Origin: Clostridia bacterium
GTDB lineage: Bacteria > Bacillota > Clostridia > Lachnospirales > Anaerotignaceae
Length of the DNA: 64,000 bases
Direction: 5' to 3'
Assembly (NCBI GenBank): GCA_910575055.1
Contig: CAJTDC010000002.1
Coordinates: 1-64,000 of the forward strand
The notes under the pieces are model-generated. The model was not told the origin of the DNA. It made no database searches and saw only the letters and a list, made by a program, of their open reading frames with translations. Shown here in pieces: positions 25,622 to 36,067 of the stretch (positions are counted from its first letter, which is position 1; each line of letters starts with the position of its first letter). The position numbers and the translations under genes are program-made.

Positions 25622-26392
25622 AAAAAAATCTCCTTTCTTCATTTACTACTATTTTTGTTAAGTATATACAAAAACATTTTAAAAAATACAAAAAAGCAGT
25701 ACAGTTTTACTGTTTACTGCTTAAAAACTGTGTGTAAATTTATCTTTTGTGACGGAAGGGCTTAGGACATTGTTTCAAATTTTTTGATTTTTATAAAAAT
25801 AAATGGAACAAATCTCTTTTATTTTATCATACAATAGTTTATCAGATATTTGTTATTACTATAAATTTAGATAAATAAATAATAATTAAGTGTTATGAAA
25901 GGTCGTTTGATATGAGTAAATTATAAAATAAATTTACAATATTTTTGACTTCTAATGAACTGTTTTGTAGCAAAATAATAACCCACGTATAGTATTTACA
26001 AAAAATTGTAAAATACTAGATGTACAGTTTTACTGTTTCCTGTTTTTCTACATATTTCACATACTAATTAGAAAGCTTTCTTATATTTAGAATAACACAA
26101 TTTTAAAAAAAATGCAAAAAAATTATTTTAACAATATTCTATAATAAAGTCAATATTAAAATAAATATATTTGTATTATTTCAATACAATACTGATAATA
26201 TACAAAAAAGGATGCTTTTATAAAGTAGATATTGTTAAGTATTGACAAAAATAAATAATATTGTATATAATAAAAATAAATAAAAAATAACACATTTATA
26301 AAATAATAGCCCGTGTACTTTGTGCAGGGCTTTTGTTTTGGGGCAGTAATATAAAAAGTAGTGGCATTATTTTTATTTGTAAGGAGAATAAT
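25622..26392. other. long AT-rich divergent intergenic region
   Basis: No gene is seen between carD and ispD. The region holds a hairpin with AAGCAGTA facing TACTGCTT (25694-25722). A 17-bp sequence, GTACAGTTTTACTGTTT, occurs twice (25699-25715 and 26022-26038). An inverted repeat, AGTATTT...AAATACT, lies at 25991-26017. A terminator at 26308 precedes ispD. Promoters for both genes must lie here but none stands out. Confidence 0.5.
26308..26336 (+). terminator. terminator-like hairpin upstream of ispD
   Basis: AGCCC-TGTAC pairs with GTGCA-GGGCT (one bulge, 3-base loop) and is followed by TTTGTTTT. It ends about 55 bases before the ispD start and may attenuate the operon or end an unseen upstream transcript. 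Confidence 0.5.
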
Positions 26393-27127
26393 ATGAGTAT
26401 AAAGAAATATTGTACTGCAGTGATACCAGCAGCAGGCACAGGTATTCGTATGGGCACAAAAATAAAAAAGCAGTTTTTAAAATTAGGAGAAAAAGAAATT
26501 ATAGCTTGTACTATAGAAAAATTTGAACAATGTGAAGAAATTGATGAAATTGTGTTAGCAACAACAAAGGATACTATGGAATTACTTTGGAGTATTGTAA
26601 AAAGAGAAGGCTTCCAAAAAGTATCTACAATAGTAGAAGGAGGAAAAGAACGTCAACATTCTGTATATGCTGGAATTTGTGCAGCAAATAAAAAAGCAGA
26701 AATTATAGTAGTACATGATGGTGTACGTCCTTTTGTAGAAGTAGAGGATATTAAAAAAACGATTATAATGGCACAACAAAAAGGGGCTTGTGTATTAGGT
26801 GTCAAAGCAAAAGATACCATTAAAATTTGTAATACAGAAAATGAAATTGTAACAACACCACAAAGAAATCTTGTTTGGTATATACAAACGCCTCAAACAT
26901 TTCAAAAAGATTTGTTACTAAGAGCATTTGAAAGAGCAGAAAAAGAAAATTTTGTAGGTACAGATGAGTCTATGCTTATAGAAAGAGATGGCAATATTGT
27001 GTTTGTAATAGAAGGACACTATGAAAATATAAAAATTACAACACCAGATGATATTGTGATAGCAGAAGCATTTTTAAAAAAAGAAAAAGGCGAATTAGTA
27101 GAAAAAGAAAAGGAGAAATACTATTGA
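26393..27127 (+). CDS. ispD: 2-C-methyl-D-erythritol 4-phosphate cytidylyltransferase
   Basis: The 244-residue enzyme transfers CMP from CTP to methylerythritol phosphate in the MEP isoprenoid pathway. It has the nucleotide-binding IPAAGTGIRMGTKIKKQFL at the start, then VVHDGVRPFV, VKAKDTIK, QTPQTF and GTDESMLIE, and ends with TTPDDIVIAE. ATG 26393 is preferred because AAGGAG lies 7 bases upstream; the longer frame from 26333 would place extra residues before the Rossmann strand. The last codon overlaps the rnhA start. Confidence 0.93.
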   Translation: MSIKKYCTAVIPAAGTGIRMGTKIKKQFLKLGEKEIIACTIEKFEQCEEIDEIVLATTKDTMELLWSIVKREGFQKVSTIVEGGKERQHSVYAGICAANKKAEIIVVHDGVRPFVEVEDIKKTIIMAQQKGACVLGVKAKDTIKICNTENEIVTTPQRNLVWYIQTPQTFQKDLLLRAFERAEKENFVGTDESMLIERDGNIVFVIEGHYENIKITTPDDIVIAEAFLKKEKGELVEKEKEKYY

Positions 27128-27588
27128 AATCAGTTACAATATATACCGATGGTGCATGCTCAGGTAATCCTGGTGTAGGAGGGTATGGTACAGTACTGTT
27201 ATATGGCAGTGCAAGAAAAGAATTGTCACAAGGATATCAATTAACAACAAATAATCGTATGGAAGTTTTGGCAGTAATAAAAGGGTTAGAAGCATTAAAA
27301 GAACCTTGTGAGGTTACATTATATAGTGACTCTAAATATGTAGTAGATGCTATAAAAAAAGGTTGGCTAAAAAAATGGAAAGAAAATAATTGGAAAAGAA
27401 ATAAAAAGGAAATGGTGTCAAATATTGATTTGTGGCAAAGATTGTTACCGTTATTGCAAAAACATAAAGTAACATTTATATGGGTAAAAGGGCATGCAGA
27501 CAATGTAGAAAACGAAAGATGTGACTTTTTGGCAAGACAAGCTATTTCAAATGGAAATTTAAAAAATGATACAAATTATATCCTATAA
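27124..27588 (+). CDS. rnhA: ribonuclease HI
   Basis: The 154-residue type 1 RNase H cleaves the RNA strand of RNA-DNA hybrids. The catalytic acidic residues are in YTDGACSGNPG, NNRMEVLAV, YSDSKYVVDA and GHADNVENERCD. The TTG start overlaps the ispD stop (TTGA) and has AAGGAG upstream, so the genes are translationally coupled. Length matches the E. coli enzyme (155 residues). Confidence 0.94.
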   Translation: MKSVTIYTDGACSGNPGVGGYGTVLLYGSARKELSQGYQLTTNNRMEVLAVIKGLEALKEPCEVTLYSDSKYVVDAIKKGWLKKWKENNWKRNKKEMVSNIDLWQRLLPLLQKHKVTFIWVKGHADNVENERCDFLARQAISNGNLKNDTNYIL

Positions 27589-27641
27589 ATTAGAAAAAAA
27601 GATAAATATTGGAAAATATTAACTTTTTACAGAAATATTTA

Positions 27642-27670
27642 TTGACAGAATGGAAAATATATGGTACTAT
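27642..27670 (+). promoter_or_regulatory. sigma-A type promoter of cold shock gene
   Basis: TTGACA (27642-27647) and TACTAT (27665-27670) are separated by 17 bp and lie about 50 bp upstream of the csp start. Confidence 0.65.
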
Positions 27671-27721
27671 TAAATACGTTATATAAGTAAGCATTTTTTA
27701 TTTACGTAGGAGGATTTAAAC

Positions 27722-27922
27722 ATGAAAAAAGGTACAGTAAAATGGTTTAATGCAGAAAAAGGTTTTGGTTTTATTTCCGTACCTGGCGAAGATGATGTAT
27801 TTGTACACTTCTCTGCTATTCAGGCAGAAGGTTACAAAACACTTGAAGAAGGTCAGGAAGTGGAATTTGAAGTTGTTCAAGGAGCAAAAGGTCCTCAGGC
27901 AGCTAATGTAACACGTGCTTAA
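27722..27922 (+). CDS. cold shock protein
   Basis: The 66-residue OB-fold protein has both RNA-binding motifs, KGFGFISV (RNP1) and DVFVHFSAI (RNP2), and the N-terminal KGTVKWFN. CspA-family proteins act as RNA chaperones. It is a single-gene unit with its own promoter and terminator. Confidence 0.95.
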   Translation: MKKGTVKWFNAEKGFGFISVPGEDDVFVHFSAIQAEGYKTLEEGQEVEFEVVQGAKGPQAANVTRA

Positions 27923-27990
27923 TCAATTATCGTATAGTTCATAGATGCTTTTGCATTGAAATATATATATAAATAGGTTATGCTCTTATT

Positions 27991-28020
27991 GCCTTTCATA
28001 GTAAATATGAAAGGCTTTTT
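27991..28020 (+). terminator. terminator of cold shock gene
   Basis: GCCTTTCAT pairs with ATGAAAGGC around a short AT loop and is followed by TTTTT. Confidence 0.85.
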
Positions 28021-28121
28021 ATATTGATTTTGTGTTGCGGTTTTGTATACCGTGTGGTAAAATATAGAGAATTTTATACAATCATTATAGAATTTCCAAT
28101 AATAAAGAGGAGCAATGAAGA

Positions 28122-29948
28122 ATGGAACAAAAAATGGAACAAATTAGAAATGTTGCGATTATTGCCCATGTTGATCATGGTAAAACAACATTAGTAGACC
28201 AATTATTAAAACAGAGCGGCATATTTCGTTCTAATCAAGTAGTACAGGAAAGAGTAATGGACAGTGGTGATATTGAAAGAGAACGAGGTATTACAATATT
28301 GTCAAAAAATACAGCAGTGCACTATGGTGATGTAAAAATCAATATTATTGATACACCAGGACACGCAGATTTTGGTGGAGAAGTAGAACGTGTATTAAAA
28401 ATGGTAGATGGCGTTGTGCTTGTGGTAGATGCTTTTGAAGGAGCTATGCCACAGACAAAATTTGTGTTAAGAAAAGCATTGGAGCTAAATTTACCTGTTG
28501 TAGTATGTGTAAATAAAGTGGACCGTCCAGAAGCAAGACCAAAAGAAGTCATTGATGAGGTATTAGAATTATTTATTGAATTAGATGCAAATGAAAATCA
28601 ATTAGATTCGCCTTTTGTATTTGCATCTGCAAGAAGTGGTGTTGCTACATTAGACTTAGAACAACAAGGAAAAGATATGGTACCTCTTTTTGAAACAATT
28701 ATAAAACATATTCCAGCACCAAGCGGAGATTTAGAAGCACCATTACAGGCTTTAATTTCTACAATAGACCATAGTGAATATGTTGGAAGAATTGGTATAG
28801 GTAAAATTGGAAATGGTACAATACACGTAAATGATGAGGTAGTTATATTAAATATTCATAATCCAGAAATGCAGAAAAAAGTAAAAATTACGAAATTGTA
28901 TACATTTGAAGGACTGCAAAGACAGGAAGTAAAACAAGCAGGTGTTGGTGAAATTGTAGCAATTTCAGGTATGGAAGATATTATGATAGGAGATACTATT
29001 TGTTCTCCAGAAAAACCAGAAGCATTACCATTTGTAAAAATTTCGGAACCAACAATATCAATGAATTTTTCAGTAAATGATAGTCCATTTGCAGGAACAG
29101 AAGGAAAATTTGTGACATCAAGACATATTCGTGATAGATTGTATAAAGAATTAAATACAGATGTTAGCTTGCGTGTAGAGGATACAGATACACCAGAATG
29201 TTTAAAAGTTTCTGGACGTGGAGAATTGCATCTTTCTATACTCATTGAAACATTAAGAAGAGAAGGTTTTGAATTTCAAGTTTCAAAACCAGAGGTGCTT
29301 TTTCACGAAGAAAATGGCAAAAAATTAGAGCCTATAGAAAGTGTAACAATAGATGTACCAGAAGAATTTGTTGGAAATGTTATTGAAAAGTTGGGAAGCA
29401 GAAAAGGAGAAATGACAAATATGTATCCATCAAAAGGAGGATATACTCGTTTAGAGTTTAGTATTCCTGCAAGGGGATTGATTGGATATAGAAACGAATT
29501 TATGACAGACACAAAAGGAAATGGTATATTAAATTCTGTTTTTGATAGCTATCAGCCATATAAGGGTGAAATTCCCATTCGTTCACAGGGCTCTCTTGTT
29601 GCTTTTGAAGATGGAGAAGCTATTACCTATGGACTTTATAATGCACAAGAAAGAGGAGATTTATTTATTGGTGCAGGAGTAAAAGTATATGCAGGTATGA
29701 TAGTAGGACGCAATGCCAGAGCAGAAGATATGGATATTAATGTCTGTAAAAAGAAACAGTTAACAAATACAAGAGCATCTGGTTCTGATGATGCTTTAAA
29801 ATTAACACCACCAATACAAATGTCATTAGAACAATGTCTTGAATTTATAAATGATGATGAATTAGTAGAAGTAACACCACAAAATTTGCGTATGAGAAAA
29901 AAAGTATTAGATGCAGGATTGAGAAGAAAAATACGTATTCATGGATAA
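28122..29948 (+). CDS. typA: ribosome-associated GTPase TypA/BipA
   Basis: The 608-residue translational GTPase carries the G1 motif AHVDHGKTTL (residues 15-24), ERGITI, DTPGHADFGGE and NKVD. EF-G-like domains and the BipA-specific C-terminus follow. It binds 70S ribosomes and helps in subunit assembly and stress adaptation. ATG 28122 has AGAGGAG 9 bases upstream; the ATG at 28115 is in another frame. It is followed 26 bp later by the flippase gene. Confidence 0.96.
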   Translation: MEQKMEQIRNVAIIAHVDHGKTTLVDQLLKQSGIFRSNQVVQERVMDSGDIERERGITILSKNTAVHYGDVKINIIDTPGHADFGGEVERVLKMVDGVVLVVDAFEGAMPQTKFVLRKALELNLPVVVCVNKVDRPEARPKEVIDEVLELFIELDANENQLDSPFVFASARSGVATLDLEQQGKDMVPLFETIIKHIPAPSGDLEAPLQALISTIDHSEYVGRIGIGKIGNGTIHVNDEVVILNIHNPEMQKKVKITKLYTFEGLQRQEVKQAGVGEIVAISGMEDIMIGDTICSPEKPEALPFVKISEPTISMNFSVNDSPFAGTEGKFVTSRHIRDRLYKELNTDVSLRVEDTDTPECLKVSGRGELHLSILIETLRREGFEFQVSKPEVLFHEENGKKLEPIESVTIDVPEEFVGNVIEKLGSRKGEMTNMYPSKGGYTRLEFSIPARGLIGYRNEFMTDTKGNGILNSVFDSYQPYKGEIPIRSQGSLVAFEDGEAITYGLYNAQERGDLFIGAGVKVYAGMIVGRNARAEDMDINVCKKKQLTNTRASGSDDALKLTPPIQMSLEQCLEFINDDELVEVTPQNLRMRKKVLDAGLRRKIRIHG

Positions 29949-29974
29949 AAATGTATTATGATTGAGGTGCTTTT

Positions 29975-31609
29975 ATGGTGAAGAAAAAAAGTGGTTCTTT
30001 TATAAAACAAGCAGCAATATTAGCTTTTGCAAGTATTATGGTAAGAGTGTTGGGTTTTTTGTATCGTATTCCTATGACGAATATGATTGGAGATACAGGT
30101 AACGCCATTTATAGTGCAGGTTATTATATTTATACATTTTTATTGATATTATCTTCAGCAGGATTACCTGCTGCCATTTCAAAAATGGTTTCAGAACGTT
30201 TAGCAGCAGGAGAATATCGTAATGCCCATAAAGTATTTCAAATTTCATTGATAATTTCTGGAATGCTTGGTTTTTTATTTATGATATTGATGATTGTATT
30301 TGCAAAAAGAATAGCTTTTTTTCTGAATGAAGAAGGAACAAGTTATTATTGTATATTAACATTGTCACCAACGATATTAATTGTAGCAATTATGTCTGTA
30401 TATAGAGGCTATTTTCAAGGTATGAATACTATGCTTCCAACGGCTTTTTCTCAAATAGTAGAACAAATATTTAATGCTTTTTTTAGTGTATATTTAGCTT
30501 ATGTTTTGCTAGGCTATGGGGTAGATAGAGCAGCAGGACAAAAAAATATTGTATTAGGAGCAGCGGGAGGTACAGCGGGTACAGGAATTGGTGCACTTGC
30601 TGGCTTACTTGTAATTATGTTTTCTTATGCACTTTTAAAACCAGTAGTATACAAAAAAACGAAATATGACAGAAATAAAGAAACAGCAGAAACAGGTACA
30701 CAAATTGCAAAAATATTGCTTTGTACTGCTGCACCGATTATTGCAGGTACAGCAGTATTTAGTATGACAAATTTAATTGATATGGTTATGGTACAAAAGA
30801 TATTGCAGTCTATAGGACATACACACGAACAGGCAGAAGCATTATATGGACAGTTGTCAGGGAAATATGTTACATTGACAACATTGCCAATATCTATTTC
30901 TACAGCGGTAGCAACAGCAACAATACCAAGTATTGCAGCATCTATGAAGCTGCATCAGAAAAAAGATGTTAGAAGAAAAATGAATATGACATTACGTGTG
31001 TCTATGATTATTTCTGTGCCAGCGGGTGTTGGATTGGGTGTATTGGGAAAACAAATTATACAAATGCTTTTCCCCAAAGCACCAGATGGAGGTATGCTTT
31101 TGATTGTGGGTTCTGTATCTATTATATTTTTAGCATTATGTCAAACTGTAACAGGGGTATTGCAAGGCATTGGCAGAGTAAAAGTACCTGTTGCGGGAGC
31201 AATATTAGGTGCAGTTGTAAAAGTAATATTAAATGCTTTGTTAATTAGAATACCTTCTATAAATGTTTTAGGAGCAGTTTTGTCTACAACAGGTTGTTAT
31301 GCAGTTGCTTCTATATTTAATTTATGTATGCTTTCTCATATTATGAGGGTACGCATTGATTTGTTGGCTTCTTTATTTAAACCACTCGTAGGTTCTGTGG
31401 TTATGGGAGGGGTTTGCTTTGCTGCATATAAAGGTATGTTTGCATTTTTAGATAGCAATACTATTGCTACAGTTATTTCTATTTTTATCGCTGTGATAGT
31501 ATATGGTTTGGTTATGCTTTTGATTGGAGGTATTAAAGAAGAAGATTTAAAAGCAATGCCTATGGGGAGAAAATTAGTACGTATATTTAAAAGATATAGT
31601 TTGATATAA
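29975..31609 (+). CDS. SpoVB/MurJ-like polysaccharide flippase
   Basis: The 544-residue membrane protein has about 14 hydrophobic segments and the MOP-superfamily start KQAAILAFASIMVRVLGFLYRIPMTNMIGD. Conserved PAAISKMVSERLAAGEY and YRGYFQGM support the SpoVB/YtgP branch, which moves lipid II or lipid-linked oligosaccharides across the membrane. Whether it acts in vegetative growth (YtgP/MurJ) or sporulation (SpoVB) cannot be told from this locus. It lies 26 bp after typA. Confidence 0.88.
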   Translation: MVKKKSGSFIKQAAILAFASIMVRVLGFLYRIPMTNMIGDTGNAIYSAGYYIYTFLLILSSAGLPAAISKMVSERLAAGEYRNAHKVFQISLIISGMLGFLFMILMIVFAKRIAFFLNEEGTSYYCILTLSPTILIVAIMSVYRGYFQGMNTMLPTAFSQIVEQIFNAFFSVYLAYVLLGYGVDRAAGQKNIVLGAAGGTAGTGIGALAGLLVIMFSYALLKPVVYKKTKYDRNKETAETGTQIAKILLCTAAPIIAGTAVFSMTNLIDMVMVQKILQSIGHTHEQAEALYGQLSGKYVTLTTLPISISTAVATATIPSIAASMKLHQKKDVRRKMNMTLRVSMIISVPAGVGLGVLGKQIIQMLFPKAPDGGMLLIVGSVSIIFLALCQTVTGVLQGIGRVKVPVAGAILGAVVKVILNALLIRIPSINVLGAVLSTTGCYAVASIFNLCMLSHIMRVRIDLLASLFKPLVGSVVMGGVCFAAYKGMFAFLDSNTIATVISIFIAVIVYGLVMLLIGGIKEEDLKAMPMGRKLVRIFKRYSLI

Positions 31610-31809
31610 AAAAGTTATATTTTTTAGTGAAAATAATAAAAAAGAAGATGATTTTTTATAAATTTATACTATAATATGAACATTTTTTTATTTTTATAAT
31701 GTAATTTTTAATATCAGAGTATAAAAATGATTGAAATAAATTATGAAATATGCGATAATAAGTTACAACGATAATTTTGTAATGAAAAGTCATAGAGGAG
31801 GTGTTTTTT

Positions 31810-33858
31810 TTGCAAAGAGAGCAAGACAGACAAGCGAAATTAAGACCCTATGTTGAAATATTATCTTTTTGGGGAGAAAGCATAGAAGATTATTTATTTG
31901 TGTTAGATGTAGAACAACAACAGTTTTATTTTTCCTCTTGTATTTGGGAAAAATATCCTTTACCCTTTTTAGATATTTCTTTTGGTATGGAGGACTGGAT
32001 TTCTGTAATAGATGTAAGAGATAGAAGTAGAGTTGTTGAAAAACTAGAAGAAATTAAAAATGGTGAAACAGACCAAATCTCTTTAGAACATCGTATGATT
32101 GATAGAAAAGGCGTATCTGTATGGGTAAATTGTATAGGGAAATGTGTTTCTTATGAAGAGGGAAAACCAAGTATTATTGCAGGAAGTATATCGGAAAATG
32201 TTGTAAGCAAAAAAATAGACCAGTTAACAGGACTGCAAAATCAAACTGTTTTAGAAAAAATATTTCAAGATGCTTTTCAAAAAAATGAAACAGGTTATTT
32301 TTTGATGTTGGGAATAGATGATTTTAAAAATGTAAATGATAAATATGGTAGAAAATATGGTGATGAACAACTAAAAAAACTTGCTGAAATTATAGATAAA
32401 AATTTAGATTATGATAGCCAGCTTTATCGTTTAGATGGCGATAAATTTGGTGTAAATTTAGTAGGATATACAAAAGATAGTGCAAAAACGTTTTATGATA
32501 GAATAAAAACAGATTTTTCTATTCAAACATATAGCACGGTTTCAGCAGGTGCAGTAGGCTATCCTATGGACGTAAATAATTATCATAATTTGTATCAGTA
32601 TGCAGAAGACGCATTAAATCAGTCGAAACAACAAGGAAAAAATAAACTCTCTTTCTTTTCTATAGATAATTATAAAGGACACCTTTTCTTTATTGACTTA
32701 AAAGAAGAAATATTAGAAAGTATTAAAAATGATTTTGAAGGATTTTATATTTACTATCAGCCAGTTGTAAAAAATGAAGATGGAACACTTGTAAAATCGG
32801 AAGCATTGATGCGTTGGCGTTCTAAACAATATGGCGAAATTAGTCCAGTAGTATTTATTCCTATATTGGAACAGACAGGATTGATATTAGAAGCGGGTAA
32901 ATGGATATTAGAACAAGCAACAAAGCAATGCTGTCAATGGAGAGAATTTTTACCTAATTTTAGAATGAACATCAATTTATCATACATACAATTAAAAGAT
33001 AAAAAACTTATGGAAATTGTATTTGATGCTTTAAAAAAGGCAAATCTTCCAGGAAGTGCTATTATATTAGAAGTAACAGAAAGTATACAGTTACAAGACT
33101 ATTCCTATTTTAATTTACTTTTTTATCAACTAAATAAAAAAGGAATACAAATTTCTATAGATGATTTTGGAACAGGTTATTCTAGTCTTGGTTATTTAAA
33201 AGAATTAAGAGTTGACGAAATCAAAATTGATAGATGCTTTGTAAAATCTATACAAGAAGGCGGATATAATTCTCATTTAATTAAAAATATGATTGAATTA
33301 GCACATAGTGTAAATATTCGTGTTTGTGTAGAGGGAGTAGAAACCATCGAAGAACGTACTGTATTACAAAAATTATGTCCAGATGTAATACAAGGATATT
33401 ATTTTGGCAAACCAGAAACTCCAGATGTGTTTTATGAAAAATTCATTACAAAAGCAAAAGAAGGAAAGCCTATTGTTGATGATGGAGAAAGAAAAGTTGT
33501 TTCTGAAAAGAATAATTTATTGCAAAAGAACAGCCAAAATTATTTGAATTTATTAGACGAATTAGATGATATTATATATGTATGTGATGTAGAAACATAT
33601 GAATTATATTATATCAATAAATTAGGTAAAAAATTGACAGGAGTTTATGATTATACGGGGAAAAAATGCTATGAAGTGTTTCAAAGAGAAGATGGAAGCT
33701 GTTGTGATTGTGAAAGAGATTGTTTAGAACAAGGAACATTCCATACAAAAATTAAAAAAGAGAAAAGTGTAGAATTTTTAATAAAAGAAAAATTAATTAC
33801 TTGGAATGGAAAATTGGCACGTCTACAAATTGTAGCAGACAATGGAGAAAAAGCATAA
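31810..33858 (+). CDS. PAS-GGDEF-EAL signalling protein, probably c-di-GMP phosphodiesterase
   Basis: The 682-residue protein starts with a PAS-like domain (about 15-130). A GGDEF domain follows whose signature is degenerate (LDGDKFGV), so cyclase activity is unlikely. The EAL domain keeps its catalytic motifs: SEALMRWRS, EVTESI, DDFGTGYSSLGYL, EIKIDRCF and CVEGVET. It should therefore degrade c-di-GMP. A second PAS-like C-terminal region carries a Cys cluster (GSCCDCERDC). TTG 31810 is chosen, 10 bases after GAGGAGG; the GTG at 31801 abuts the ribosome site. Confidence 0.88.
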   Translation: MQREQDRQAKLRPYVEILSFWGESIEDYLFVLDVEQQQFYFSSCIWEKYPLPFLDISFGMEDWISVIDVRDRSRVVEKLEEIKNGETDQISLEHRMIDRKGVSVWVNCIGKCVSYEEGKPSIIAGSISENVVSKKIDQLTGLQNQTVLEKIFQDAFQKNETGYFLMLGIDDFKNVNDKYGRKYGDEQLKKLAEIIDKNLDYDSQLYRLDGDKFGVNLVGYTKDSAKTFYDRIKTDFSIQTYSTVSAGAVGYPMDVNNYHNLYQYAEDALNQSKQQGKNKLSFFSIDNYKGHLFFIDLKEEILESIKNDFEGFYIYYQPVVKNEDGTLVKSEALMRWRSKQYGEISPVVFIPILEQTGLILEAGKWILEQATKQCCQWREFLPNFRMNINLSYIQLKDKKLMEIVFDALKKANLPGSAIILEVTESIQLQDYSYFNLLFYQLNKKGIQISIDDFGTGYSSLGYLKELRVDEIKIDRCFVKSIQEGGYNSHLIKNMIELAHSVNIRVCVEGVETIEERTVLQKLCPDVIQGYYFGKPETPDVFYEKFITKAKEGKPIVDDGERKVVSEKNNLLQKNSQNYLNLLDELDDIIYVCDVETYELYYINKLGKKLTGVYDYTGKKCYEVFQREDGSCCDCERDCLEQGTFHTKIKKEKSVEFLIKEKLITWNGKLARLQIVADNGEKA

Positions 33859-33890
33859 ATTTAAATAATTTTATAAAAAATTTTAATAAA

Positions 33891-33922
33891 AAAAGAGGTC
33901 TTTGAAAAAGACTTCTTTTTTT
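33891..33922 (+). terminator. terminator of EAL gene
   Basis: AAAGAGGTCTTT pairs with AAAGACTTCTTT around a 3-base loop and continues into a T-run. Confidence 0.8.
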
Positions 33923-34131
33923 GAAATAAAAAAGGTGTATTTTGTACAATATAAATAAAATAATATCAAAAGAAAATATTGATATGTTATAATTTTTGTT
34001 ATATTCTGTTAAATCTATGTTAATACTGTTGAATTTTATTAATAGAAATGGTAAATTGAATTTGTTTAATGGTATTTTTACAGGAATAAAAAGGGAAAAA
34101 ATGGGGATTTTTACAAGCAAAGGAGGAACAT

Positions 34132-35811
34132 ATGAATTATATGAACATTATCATTTCATTTGTAGGTGGTCTAGCACTGTTTATTTATGGTATGCAGATT
34201 ATGGCACAAGGTTTACAGAATGCTGCTGGTTCTAAAATGAAACAGCTTTTAAAAGCACTGACACAAAATAAAGTGATGGGTGTTTTACTTGGTACAATAG
34301 TAACAGCGATTATACAAAGTTCTTCTGCAACTACAGTGATGGTAGTTGGTTTTGTAAATGCAGGTTTAATGGATTTAACACAATCTATGAGTGTAATTAT
34401 GGGTGCTAATATTGGTACTACCGTAACAGGTTGGCTTGTTTCTAGTGTAGAGTGGGCAAAATTTTTAAGCCCTGCAGTAATTGCACCAGTAGTTGTTATG
34501 GTTGGTGTTATCATTATGATTACTGCGAAAAATATAGCACATAAAGAAATATCGTCTATTATTATTGGTTTTGGTATATTGTTTATAGGAATTGAAATGA
34601 TGTCTGATGCAGTACATCCTTTAAGAGAGTCAGAAGTATTTAAAACGCTTTTTGTTACCTTAGGACATAATCCTATTTTAGGTATATTAGCAGGTGCTGT
34701 TGTAACAGCAATTATACAAAGTTCTTCTGCATCAGTAGGTATATTGCAAACATTAGCAGCATCTGGATTAGTACCCTTTAATGCTGCGGTATATATCATT
34801 ATGGGACAAAATATAGGTACTTGTATTACAGCAATGCTTTCAGGTATTGGTGCAAGCAAAAATGCAAAATGTGCTTCTTATATGCACTTATTGTTTAATA
34901 TAACAGGTACATTTTTATTTAGTGTTTTGAGTATACTATATTTTAAAATGATAAATCCTCAAATGGGATTGGGTTCTATTTCACAAACAGAAATTAGTAT
35001 GGTTCATACTGTATTTAATATTGCAACAACAGCACTACTGTTTCCATTTTCTGGTTATATTATTAGCATAGCGAAAAAGCTTAATCACGTAGGAAATGAA
35101 GAGGAAGAAGTAGACGAAAGTAAATTGGTACATTTAGATGACCGTTTGCTGGAAACACCAAGTTTTGCTGTACAAAGTGCAGTATTAGAAGTAGTTCGTA
35201 TGGGATATATTGTAGAAAAAAATATTGATACTTCTTTAAAAGCATTATTAGAACGTGACCATGAAAAAATAGAAAAAGTACGAAAAAGAGAAGTAACAAT
35301 CAATAATCTTTGTAATAGTATTTCCGATTATCTTGTAAAAATTTGTAATACCCATATTAATCAGTCAGAAAATTCAACGGTAACTTCTTTGCTGGCTGTT
35401 ATTACAGATATGGAAAGAGTAGGTGACCATTGTAAAAATTTAGCTGCTTGTGCAGAAGCATTAGAAAAAGATAAAGTGTTTTTCTCAGACTCAGCAGTAG
35501 AAGAATTGCTTCAAATGATAGAAAAGACAAAAAAAAGTTATGATAGTGCTTTAAAGGCGTTAGAATATTCAGATACAACATATGCTTATGAAACAGTAAG
35601 AGCAGAAGATATTGTAGATGATATGGAAGATAAATTGAGAGCAGGTCATATTAATCGATTGGCAAATAATTTGTGTAATGTGCGTTCTGGAGTAAGATAT
35701 TTAGATACATTAACTAATTTAGAACGTATTTCTGACCATGCAATGAATATTGCACAAGTAGTAATAAATGAAAGTAGAAAAGTACAGCATTTCCATGAAG
35801 TAACAGAATAA
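34132..35811 (+). CDS. Na/Pi cotransporter family protein with PhoU-like tail
   Basis: The 559-residue protein has about 8-9 membrane segments with the duplicated QSSS motifs (IIQSSSATTVMVVG and IIQSSSASVGIL) of NptA/SLC34-type sodium-phosphate cotransporters. A cytoplasmic helical PhoU-like domain follows (about 345-555, with MERVGDHCKNLA and LERISDHAMNIA). It imports or exports phosphate with sodium. ATG has AAAGGAGG upstream. It has no other phosphate genes nearby. Confidence 0.92.
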   Translation: MNYMNIIISFVGGLALFIYGMQIMAQGLQNAAGSKMKQLLKALTQNKVMGVLLGTIVTAIIQSSSATTVMVVGFVNAGLMDLTQSMSVIMGANIGTTVTGWLVSSVEWAKFLSPAVIAPVVVMVGVIIMITAKNIAHKEISSIIIGFGILFIGIEMMSDAVHPLRESEVFKTLFVTLGHNPILGILAGAVVTAIIQSSSASVGILQTLAASGLVPFNAAVYIIMGQNIGTCITAMLSGIGASKNAKCASYMHLLFNITGTFLFSVLSILYFKMINPQMGLGSISQTEISMVHTVFNIATTALLFPFSGYIISIAKKLNHVGNEEEEVDESKLVHLDDRLLETPSFAVQSAVLEVVRMGYIVEKNIDTSLKALLERDHEKIEKVRKREVTINNLCNSISDYLVKICNTHINQSENSTVTSLLAVITDMERVGDHCKNLAACAEALEKDKVFFSDSAVEELLQMIEKTKKSYDSALKALEYSDTTYAYETVRAEDIVDDMEDKLRAGHINRLANNLCNVRSGVRYLDTLTNLERISDHAMNIAQVVINESRKVQHFHEVTE

Positions 35812-35852
35812 CGTTTTTAAATAAAGTAAATACTATTGTCGAGGTGATGGCA

Positions 35853-36029
35853 ATGGCAAAACAAAATAAATATAAAAGAAAAGCACAATATGATAATGAC
35901 GTTTCAGGAAATGATTTGTATCAAATTCGTCAAAATTCTCAGTATGATTTAGAAACTGGAAAATCGGAACCAGATAATAATATTTTTTGGGAAGAGAGAA
36001 GTAATCCTTTAAGTAGTAAAGGAAATTGA
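35853..36029 (+). CDS. small hypothetical hydrophilic protein
   Basis: The 58-residue protein (MAKQNKYKRKAQYDNDV...) is highly polar with no membrane segment or known motif. GAGGTG precedes ATG 35853 by 7 bases, and a strong terminator follows directly, so it is likely a real gene. I do not recognise a family; the composition recalls small spore or nucleic-acid-binding proteins, but that is a guess. Confidence 0.6.
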   Translation: MAKQNKYKRKAQYDNDVSGNDLYQIRQNSQYDLETGKSEPDNNIFWEERSNPLSSKGN

Positions 36030-36032
36030 AAA

Positions 36033-36067
36033 ATACCCTCTATACTATATGTATAGAGGGTATTTTT
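36033..36067 (+). terminator. terminator after the small protein gene
   Basis: ATACCCTCTATAC pairs with GTATAGAGGGTAT (13 bp) around a 5-base loop, followed by TTTTT. Confidence 0.9.
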
